From positions 1 through 37,450 of the forward strand of contig CAKTTR010000011.1 of NCBI GenBank assembly GCA_934615645.1: 37,450 nucleotides of DNA, written 5' to 3'. This DNA is from an uncultured Oscillospiraceae bacterium (GTDB taxonomy: Bacteria; Bacillota; Clostridia; Oscillospirales; Oscillospiraceae). Position numbers and translations under genes: made by a program. The notes below the pieces were generated by a model. That model did no database searches, had not been told where the DNA came from, and was given only the letters and a program-made list of their open reading frames with translations. Shown here piece by piece: positions 32,141-37,450 of the stretch; within the stretch, counting starts at the first letter, position 1, and every line of letters begins with the position of its first letter.

Positions 32141-32880
32141 ACCAGTACCCCCTGCTCCCGCTGCAAAATCAGACGGTGCAGCGCTTCCGGTGAAGATTCC
32201 TTTGCCCAAATATCTGCAATGCACCGCCCAGCCCGCATCACGTAGATCCGGTCCGCAAGGTCAAAGACCTGGTAAATATCATGGCTGACCAGCAGCAGCG
32301 TATGCCCAGCCTGGTGCAGCCGGTGCAGCAGCGCCATCGTCTGGTGCGACTCCCGAATGCCCATAGCCGCCGTCGGCTCATCAAGCAGCAACACACTGCC
32401 CGGCTTGCGCATGGCCCGGGCAATGGCGACCCCCTGCCGCTGCCCGCCGGAGAGCACCCGCACCGGGACAGTCAAATCCGGGATCACGATCTCCAACTGC
32501 TGCAGCAGCGCCACGGCCTCTTGGGCCATCCGGCGACGGTCCAAAAATGGTCCCCGCCGCAGCTCCTGGCCCAGGAAAATATTCTCGTAGCTGTTCTTGC
32601 AGGCGTCCAGGCTCAGGTCCTGGTAGACCGTCCGAATGCCCATATCCAGCGCCTGCCGGACCTGCAGCCGCCGGTAGGTCTGCCCGCCGACGGTGATACT
32701 GCCGCTGTCCGGCGCCAGATTGCCGGACAGCAGCTGGATCAGGGTAGATTTCCCGGAACCATTGTCGCCGACAATGGCAGTCACTATGCCCTGCTGTACG
32801 GTGAGCGAAACATCCTGCAGCGCACGGACCGCGCCAAATGCCTTGCTGACCCCGCGTACAGATACGATCGTCTCGTTCAT
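32137..32880 (-). CDS. ABC transporter ATP-binding protein, single-NBD sugar type
   Basis: The 247-residue protein powers uptake. It has Walker A GDNGSGKST (38-46), Q-loop YQDLSL, signature LSGGQ (143-147), Walker B VLLLDEP (163-169) and the switch His in VSHDIYQV. Most ribose-type systems (RbsA) have two fused ATPase domains of about 500 residues; here there is only one, as in FrcA-like systems, so it presumably acts as a homodimer. AAGGAGCC precedes the ATG at 32880. It is the first gene of the operon ATPase-permease-binding protein-PsuG homolog. It is reached only by transcripts that pass the terminator hairpin in the leader. Confidence 0.93.
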   Translation of the reverse strand: MNETIVSVRGVSKAFGAVRALQDVSLTVQQGIVTAIVGDNGSGKSTLIQLLSGNLAPDSGSITVGGQTYRRLQVRQALDMGIRTVYQDLSLDACKNSYENIFLGQELRRGPFLDRRRMAQEAVALLQQLEIVIPDLTVPVRVLSGGQRQGVAIARAMRKPGSVLLLDEPTAAMGIRESHQTMALLHRLHQAGHTLLLVSHDIYQVFDLADRIYVMRAGRCIADIWAKESSPEALHRLILQREQGVLV

Positions 32881-33025
32881 CCTACTGGCTCCTTTCCGCC
32901 AATGTCCCCTTCTCCAGGGAAAAAATACAAAAAACCGCACTTCCCGATGCGGTTTTTTGCTGCTGCCTGCCCTGAGGACTTGGGCAAGCAGCTATATTGG
33001 CTTGCTTTCGAGTTTGACGACTCAT
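32881..33025 (-). promoter_or_regulatory. Leader RNA of the transporter/PsuG operon with competing hairpins
   Basis: From the predicted start (~33025) the leader holds a GAGT/ACTC hairpin (33010-33023), then two mutually exclusive stems: GCAAGC/GCTTGC (32984-33005) and a 10-bp CTGCTTGCCC/GGGCAGGCAG stem with one G-U pair (32963-32991). An intrinsic terminator follows. This layout is typical of riboswitches and protein-controlled attenuators. I could not match it to a known riboswitch class, and how the stems would control the terminator is not obvious. Confidence 0.55.
32929..32958 (-). terminator. Attenuator-type intrinsic terminator upstream of the ABC ATPase gene
   Basis: On the minus strand AAAAAACCGCA and TGCGGTTTTTT form an 11-bp stem with an 8-nt loop, followed by GTATTTTTT. 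It lies about 75 nt downstream of the promoter start and 49 nt before the first gene. Confidence 0.85.
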
Positions 33026-33031
33026 GGCCTT

Positions 33032-33066
33032 ATTATATACGTTATTTTCTTAAAAGTCAAACGTTT
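33032..33066 (-). promoter_or_regulatory. Near-consensus promoter of the transporter/PsuG operon with overlapping operator-like palindrome
   Basis: On the minus strand TTGACT (33060-33055) and TATAAT (33037-33032) have a 17-bp spacer. The palindrome AAACGTTT (33059-33066) overlaps the -35; its CG centre resembles LacI-family operators, which often control sugar transporters. No regulator gene is adjacent. Confidence 0.8.
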
Positions 33067-33089
33067 ATCCAAAATTTATTGGCCCAAAT

Positions 33090-33135
33090 GAAAAAAATTT
33101 GCACCGGCAGCCGCATTACATAGGCTGCCGGTGCA
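33090..33135 (-). terminator. Intrinsic terminator of gpmI
   Basis: TGCACCGGCAGCC and GGCTGCCGGTGCA form a perfect 13-bp stem with a 10-nt loop, followed on the minus strand by AATTTTTTT. It insulates the downstream operon promoter from gpmI transcription. Confidence 0.92.
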
Positions 33136-33153
33136 TTTTATTGTGCCGAAACC

Positions 33154-34719
33154 TTAGATCATGCTCTCTTCCCAGCAATCCGGCGCCTGGAAGCCCATCA
33201 TTTTCACGATAGTCGGCGCGACATTGGCCAGGCCGTACTTGCCATCCTTGATCGTCCATTTCTGATCTGGGTCGTAGATGATGAACGGGACCGGGTTTAG
33301 AGAGTGGGCCGTCCGGATAGACGTCTTGCCCTTTTTCGTCTCCGTCATCTGGTCGGCATTGCCGTGGTCTGCCGTGACGCAGACGGTGTAGCCGTACTGA
33401 TCTGCCGCGTCGAGGATCCGCTGCACGCCGGCATCCACGCACTCCATGGCCGTCACAACTGCTTCCATCACGCCGGTATGGCCAACCATATCGCCGTTAG
33501 GGTAGTTGCAGCGCAGGAAGTCAAACTGCTTGGAGGCCATCTGCTTGACCATGCAGTCCGTGATCTCCTTGGACTTCATGGCAGGCGCCTGCTCAAAGGG
33601 GATGACGTCCGAGGGGATCTCCTCATACGTCTCCAGCTTCTCGTCCACCTTGCCAGAGCGGTTGCCGTTCCAGAAATAGGTGACATGGCCGTACTTCTGC
33701 GTCTCCGAGACGGCGTATTCCCGGATGCCATGGGCGCACAGCACCTCTGTCAGCGTATTCTGAATGACCGGCGGCTGCACCAGATAGTGGGTCGGGATGT
33801 TGAGGTCGCCATCATACTGGAGCATTCCGGCAAACTTCACGCCGGTGTAATCGCCCCGGTCGAAATGATCAAAGTCCTTGCGGTCAAAGGCCAGGGAGAT
33901 CTCCTGCGCCCGGTCGCCGCGGAAGTTAAAGAGGATGACGCTATCGCCATTGGCGATCTTCGCCACCGGCTGTCCATCCCGAGCGACGACGAAGGCGGGC
34001 AGGTCCTGGTCGATGCAGCCGGTCTCGGCGCGGTAGGTCTCAATGGCCTCCTGGGCGGAACCGAACATCCGGCCCTGGCCCTGGACATGGGTGCGCCAGC
34101 CCTGCTCGACCATAGGCCAGTTGGCCTCGTAGCGGTCCATCGTGATCTGCATCCGGCCGCCGCCGGAGGCGATGGCATAGTCAAAGCCCTCGCCCCGCAG
34201 AGAGGCAAGCGTCTGCTCCAGCTCGTCCACATAGGTCAGCGCCGAAGTCGCCGGGACATCGCGCCCGTCCAGCAGGATATGGCAGTAGCACTTGCGGATG
34301 CCCAACTCCCGGGCCTTTTTCAGCATCGCGATCAGGTGGCTGATATTGGAATGCACATTGCCGTCAGACAGCAGGCCCAAAAAATGCAGCGCCTTGCCGT
34401 TTTCCAGGCAATTGTTCGTCAGGTCTTTCCAGGTCTCGGACTGGAACAGGCTGCCGTTTTCGATGGATTCGCCCACGAGCTTTGCGCCCTGGGAATAGAT
34501 CTGGCCGCAGCCCAGCGCATTGTGCCCGACCTCGGAGTTGCCCATATCGTCATCCGTCGGCAGGCCGACGGCGGTACCGTGGGCCTTGAGCCAGGTATAG
34601 GGGCAAGTGGCAAACAGCTTATCCAGCGCCGGGGTCTTGGCCTGGGCGACTGCGTCGCCTGCGCCGCTGTCACCTTTGCCGACGCCATCCATAATTACTA
34701 AAACAATCGGTTTTTTCAT
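33154..34719 (-). CDS. gpmI: 2,3-bisphosphoglycerate-independent phosphoglycerate mutase
   Basis: This enzyme interconverts 3- and 2-phosphoglycerate in glycolysis, using two Mn ions and a phosphoserine. The 521-residue protein has VLVIMDGVG (Asp11 metal ligand) and DDDMGNSEVGHNALG with the catalytic Ser62. LLSDGNVHSNISHL, HILLDGRDVPATSAL, FNFRGDRAQEISLAF and RCNYPNGDMVGHTGVMEA follow, and the second metal cluster is VTADHGNADQM. All active-site motifs are intact. The N-terminal KGDSGAGDAVAQAKTPALDKL is the variant common in Clostridia. AAAGGTGG precedes the ATG at 34719; the open frame upstream covers the promoter and is not coding. It has its own promoter and terminator. Confidence 0.97.
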   Translation of the reverse strand: MKKPIVLVIMDGVGKGDSGAGDAVAQAKTPALDKLFATCPYTWLKAHGTAVGLPTDDDMGNSEVGHNALGCGQIYSQGAKLVGESIENGSLFQSETWKDLTNNCLENGKALHFLGLLSDGNVHSNISHLIAMLKKARELGIRKCYCHILLDGRDVPATSALTYVDELEQTLASLRGEGFDYAIASGGGRMQITMDRYEANWPMVEQGWRTHVQGQGRMFGSAQEAIETYRAETGCIDQDLPAFVVARDGQPVAKIANGDSVILFNFRGDRAQEISLAFDRKDFDHFDRGDYTGVKFAGMLQYDGDLNIPTHYLVQPPVIQNTLTEVLCAHGIREYAVSETQKYGHVTYFWNGNRSGKVDEKLETYEEIPSDVIPFEQAPAMKSKEITDCMVKQMASKQFDFLRCNYPNGDMVGHTGVMEAVVTAMECVDAGVQRILDAADQYGYTVCVTADHGNADQMTETKKGKTSIRTAHSLNPVPFIIYDPDQKWTIKDGKYGLANVAPTIVKMMGFQAPDCWEESMI

Positions 34720-34766
34720 AACGCTTCCACCTTTCATAAAACAACCAAACTTTGAAGTTCGCCTGT

Positions 34767-34795
34767 ATTTTACAACATTTTCCCGCCGGGTACAA
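34767..34795 (-). promoter_or_regulatory. Sigma-A promoter of gpmI
   Basis: On the minus strand TTGTAC (34795-34790) and TAAAAT (34772-34767) are 17 bp apart, 48 nt upstream of the start codon. Confidence 0.7.
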
Positions 34796-34819
34796 TAGCA
34801 ATTTTCAAAAATGGTGGCT

Positions 34820-36862
34820 TTACAAGAATAATTCCGCGCTGTTATCAAACAGCCGCCGGACCCGGTCCATCAGCGGCGCAAATTCTGGCCCGTCCGGGCT
34901 GGCAGGATCGGCCAAATACGCCACAGCTGCCGCCTGCGCCGCCTGCAGCACCGGCACGCCGCTGCCCAGCGCCGCGCAACGCAGCGCCGGCAGGCCGTGC
35001 TGCCGCCGGCCGAACAGGTCCCCCGGCCCCCGCAGCTCCAGGTCCGCCTGGGCGATGGCGAAGCCGTCCCGGGTCTTGCAAAGAGCCTTGAGCCGCTGCC
35101 GTGTCTCCGGATTTTTCGTATTAGAGACCAGGATGCAATAGCTCTTGATCTCGCTCCGGCCGACCCGGCCCCGCAGCTGGTGCAGCTGGCTCAGGCCAAA
35201 CCGGTCCGCATTTTCGATCACGATCAAATTTGCATTGGGGATATCCACCCCAACTTCAATGACCGTCGTCGCCACCAGGATCTGCGTTTGCCCCTGGGCA
35301 AACGCATCCATGATCTCTTCCTTCTCCTCGCCCTTCATCTGGCCATGGACCACCGCGATCTGCAGCTCCGGCAGCGCCTGGCGCAGCGTCTCGGCCCATT
35401 GCGCGGCCGATTTCAGCTCCGCCGTCTCGCTCTCCTCCACCGCCGGGCAGATCACGAAGCACTGGTGCCCCGCCTCCACCTGCTTGCGGAGAAATGCATT
35501 GATCCGGGGCCGCAGCGCCTCGGAAACCAGGAATGTATCGACCGGCTGGCGGCCCGGGGGCTGCTCGTCGAGGATCGAGACATCAAGATCGCCGTAGAGG
35601 ATCATGGAAAGTGTCCTGGGGATCGGCGTCGCCGAGAGCAGCAGCAGATGCGGCAGCTCCCCCTTCTGGGCCAGCGCCGCCCGCTGGGCCACGCCGAAGC
35701 GGTGCTGCTCATCCGTCACGACCAGGCCCAGATTGGCAAAGGTCGTCGTCCCGGACAGCAGCGCGTGGGTCCCAATGACGATCTCCAGCTCGCCTGCCTG
35801 CAGCGCAGCCCGCAGCGCACGCTTTTCGGAAACCCTTTGCGACCCCGTCAGCAGGCTGCAGCGCAGCCCAAGGCGTTCAAACAGCGGCGCCAAGGATTGG
35901 AAGTGCTGCTCGGCCAGGATCTCCGTCGGCGCCAGCAGCGCGCTCTGCACACCGTTTTTTGCCGCGCAGACAATCGCAGCCGCCGCGACCATCGTCTTGC
36001 CGCTGCCCACATCGCCCTGCACCAGACGGCACATCGGCCGCCCCTGGGCAAAGTCCTGCAGGATCTCCCCAATGACCTGCTGCTGCGCCCTGGTCAGGGT
36101 AAAGGGCAGCGCCGCGTAAAACGCGGTCAGGTCCGTCTCGGAAAACGGCGTCTTCTTTTGCCGCGTCCGGCGCGCCTTGCTTAGCTGCAGCCCCAGGGAG
36201 AAAATAAAGAATTCCTCAAAGCTGATCCGCCGCTGCGCCGCCTCCAGCAGCGCCTGAGAGGCCGGTACGTGAATCTGCCGGTAGGCCTGCCGCGCGCTGC
36301 ACAGCCCATACTGCACCTGCACCTTCCGCGGCAGCAGGTCTGGCATCTGGTCCGTCAGCTCCAGTGCCTGGGCGATCATTCGGTTAAGGGCACCATTGCG
36401 CAGCCCCGCCGTCAACCCATAGACCGGCACGATGCGCCGGGTCAGGACGCCGTCCTTCTCCGCGGACTCAAAGACTGGATTGATCACCCCGTAGCCCCGG
36501 TCGTCGCCCTGCAGTGTGCCGTAAAAAAAGTACGTCTGGCCGTATTCCAGCTGACGATTCAGGTAAGGCTGGTTGAAAAAAGTTAAAACCAATCGCCCGG
36601 TATGATCGGCCACCACAACTTTTGCCACCGCCTGCCCATTGCGGGTAAGTCCGGCGCGGGGCCGTTGTATGACCATGGCAGAAAAGCACGCAGGCTTTCC
36701 CACCTCCATTTCGCAAATGGGGCATAGCTGGCTGCGGTCCTCATAGGACCGGGGGTAATAGGTCAAAAGATCATAGATCGTCTCAATGCCCAGCTTTGCC
36801 AGCAGCTTCGCTCTGGCCGGGCCGACACCCTTTAAATACTGCACACTGTCAAATAATTCCAT
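34820..36862 (-). CDS. recG: ATP-dependent DNA helicase RecG
   Basis: RecG remodels stalled replication forks and branch-migrates recombination intermediates. The 680-residue protein has the N-terminal wedge/OB domain, starting with the helix-hairpin FDSVQYLKGVGPARAKLLAKLGI and YYPRSYEDRS. The SF2 helicase core has RLVQGDVGSGKT (Walker A, 283-290), LAPTEILAEQHF and the DEQH box in VVTDEQHRFG (384-387). It continues with LLLSATPIPRTL, VATTVIEVGVDIPNANLIVIENADRFGLSQLHQLRGRVGRS and AQADLELRGPGDLFGRRQHGLP. All motifs are present and the length is normal. The ATG at 36862 follows GGGGGCGG. No clear SigA promoter was recognised upstream, so the rpsT terminator may leak. Confidence 0.97.
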   Translation of the reverse strand: MELFDSVQYLKGVGPARAKLLAKLGIETIYDLLTYYPRSYEDRSQLCPICEMEVGKPACFSAMVIQRPRAGLTRNGQAVAKVVVADHTGRLVLTFFNQPYLNRQLEYGQTYFFYGTLQGDDRGYGVINPVFESAEKDGVLTRRIVPVYGLTAGLRNGALNRMIAQALELTDQMPDLLPRKVQVQYGLCSARQAYRQIHVPASQALLEAAQRRISFEEFFIFSLGLQLSKARRTRQKKTPFSETDLTAFYAALPFTLTRAQQQVIGEILQDFAQGRPMCRLVQGDVGSGKTMVAAAAIVCAAKNGVQSALLAPTEILAEQHFQSLAPLFERLGLRCSLLTGSQRVSEKRALRAALQAGELEIVIGTHALLSGTTTFANLGLVVTDEQHRFGVAQRAALAQKGELPHLLLLSATPIPRTLSMILYGDLDVSILDEQPPGRQPVDTFLVSEALRPRINAFLRKQVEAGHQCFVICPAVEESETAELKSAAQWAETLRQALPELQIAVVHGQMKGEEKEEIMDAFAQGQTQILVATTVIEVGVDIPNANLIVIENADRFGLSQLHQLRGRVGRSEIKSYCILVSNTKNPETRQRLKALCKTRDGFAIAQADLELRGPGDLFGRRQHGLPALRCAALGSGVPVLQAAQAAAVAYLADPASPDGPEFAPLMDRVRRLFDNSAELFL

Positions 36863-36940
36863 TGTGCCGCCCCCTTTCCGCCGCCGTTATGATTTTCCGA
36901 ATTTGCGGCAAACTATCCGTATACCGTACCCAGACAGGAT

Positions 36941-36970
36941 AAAAAAGGAGATGCTGCACGCAGCATCTCC
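36941..36970 (-). terminator. Intrinsic terminator of rpsT
   Basis: GGAGATGCTG, loop CGTG, CAGCATCTCC form a perfect 10-bp stem, followed on the minus strand by TTTTTT. Confidence 0.93.
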
Positions 36971-36984
36971 CAAAAAGCCATGAA

Positions 36985-37248
36985 TTAAGCCATGTGATTC
37001 AGTTTAACCGTCATGCTGCTCTTCTTGCGCGCAGCGTTGTTCTTATGAAGGATCCCCTTCGTGACAGACTGATCAACCATCTTAACGGCTGCCTTGTAAG
37101 CGCTATCGGCCTTCTCACGGTCGCCTTCAGCAACGGCAGTATCAAACTTTTTCAGCGTAGATTTCAGAGTGGACTTGTACATCTTGTTTCTAGCGTTACT
37201 GATCTTGGACAGTTCGACTCTTTTCTTTGCAGATTTAATGTTGGGCAC
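36985..37248 (-). CDS. rpsT: 30S ribosomal protein S20
   Basis: S20 binds 16S rRNA early in 30S assembly. The 87-residue basic helical protein shows PNIKSAKKRVELSKISNARNKMYKSTLKSTLKKF and GILHKNNAARKKSSMTVKLNHM, the family's two conserved ends. The start is GTG at 37248, giving the canonical (M)PNIKSAKKRV; an in-frame GTG at 37257 is inside the ribosome binding site GGAGGTG and is rejected. The GTG start is in keeping with the weak start codons often found on rpsT. It is divergent from the germination protease gene, a common arrangement in spore formers. Confidence 0.97.
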   Translation of the reverse strand: MPNIKSAKKRVELSKISNARNKMYKSTLKSTLKKFDTAVAEGDREKADSAYKAAVKMVDQSVTKGILHKNNAARKKSSMTVKLNHMA

Positions 37249-37314
37249 GGAATACACCTCCTCAATAGCGTTTATAAGATCTTACCGCAAGCATTTAACC
37301 TCATGCAGAAATAT

Positions 37315-37343
37315 ATTATAGTTGGTAAATCGCAGAAAATCAA
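37315..37343 (-). promoter_or_regulatory. Sigma-A promoter of rpsT
   Basis: On the minus strand TTGATT (37343-37338) and TATAAT (37320-37315) are exactly 17 bp apart. Confidence 0.9.
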
Positions 37344-37427
37344 TAGTTTTTTCTCATTTTCTCGAAAAAACTTTTCTGTCTTTGGTCTGTGGGCTGCATT
37401 TTTCCCGCAAACCGGAAAGGAGCACAC

Positions 37428-37450
37428 ATGAATCACACCGATCTTGCCCT
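37428..37450 (+). CDS. gpr: Start of probable germination protease Gpr (3' truncated by window edge)
   Basis: Only the first seven codons are in the window: ATG at 37428 with GGAAAGGAG upstream, reading MNHTDLA. Gpr, the protease that degrades small acid-soluble spore proteins at germination, begins its conserved part with (R)TDLA, and gpr lies next to rpsT in many spore-forming Clostridia. On the plus strand GCATT (37291-37295), 18 bp, TATTATA (37314-37320) loosely fits the forespore SigG pattern but would leave a leader of about 100 nt. The call depends on a very short match plus gene order. Confidence 0.6.

Noticed and set aside
32881..33021. A 46-codon frame in the leader of the transporter operon, from ATG near 33021 to a TAG just before the ATPase start
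   Set aside because: No ribosome binding site, and it reads straight through the terminator hairpin, so it is most likely chance.

Overview
The window is GC-rich (about 60% by eye) and densely coded. It reads as a chromosomal segment of a Gram-positive, probably endospore-lineage Clostridia bacterium; a high-GC Oscillospirales relative would fit. The grounds are RNase J, Mini-RNase III, RqcH, YlxR/YlxQ, an S-layer-anchored YkuD enzyme, DegV, strong AGGAGG-type ribosome binding sites, several TTG/GTG starts, and the first codons of what looks like the germination protease gpr at the right edge. No phage, insertion sequence, CRISPR array, tRNA or rRNA was seen. The genus assignment is inference.

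Layout. 1-1.2 kb: the end of a YgiQ-type radical SAM gene and a two-OB-fold single-stranded-DNA-binding protein. 1.2-7 kb (minus strand): a DUF2812-like membrane protein, a locus for a very cysteine-rich small protein with a structured leader, rqcH, Mini-RNase III, and a secreted SLH/YkuD L,D-transpeptidase. 7-9.3 kb: plsY and mntP, facing an unidentified eight-helix membrane protein. 9.4-19.8 kb (plus strand): the translation and RNA operon rimP-nusA-ylxR-ylxQ-infB-rbfA-nrnA-truB-ribF, then rnjA behind its own structured leader.

19.8-25.7 kb: small membrane proteins, uppP, mutY, an Lgt-family protein, degV and an orphan XdhC-like gene. 25.8-29.1 kb (minus strand): pnp, rpsO and a dCMP-deaminase-family gene. 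29.2-33.1 kb (minus strand): an operon of ABC ATPase, permease and binding lipoprotein, ending in a divergent pseudouridine-5'-phosphate glycosidase (PsuG) homolog. It starts from a near-consensus promoter followed by a leader with an intrinsic terminator, so it looks like a regulated uptake-and-cleavage unit. 33.1-37.4 kb: gpmI, recG, rpsT, and the start of gpr.

Most genes are conserved housekeeping genes; the unusual content is non-coding. The most striking item is a 166-nt element at 24719-24884 in which two compact four-way-junction cloverleaves, each with an outer stem and three hairpins, are enclosed by a common outer stem. Others are a Shine-Dalgarno-sequestering inverted repeat before the Cys-rich gene, a 77-nt hairpin ahead of pnp, a terminator-like hairpin 25 nt upstream of rimP, a hairpin array between infB and rbfA, and a promoter-hairpins-terminator unit ahead of rnjA. 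All structures were found by eye and not by folding software.
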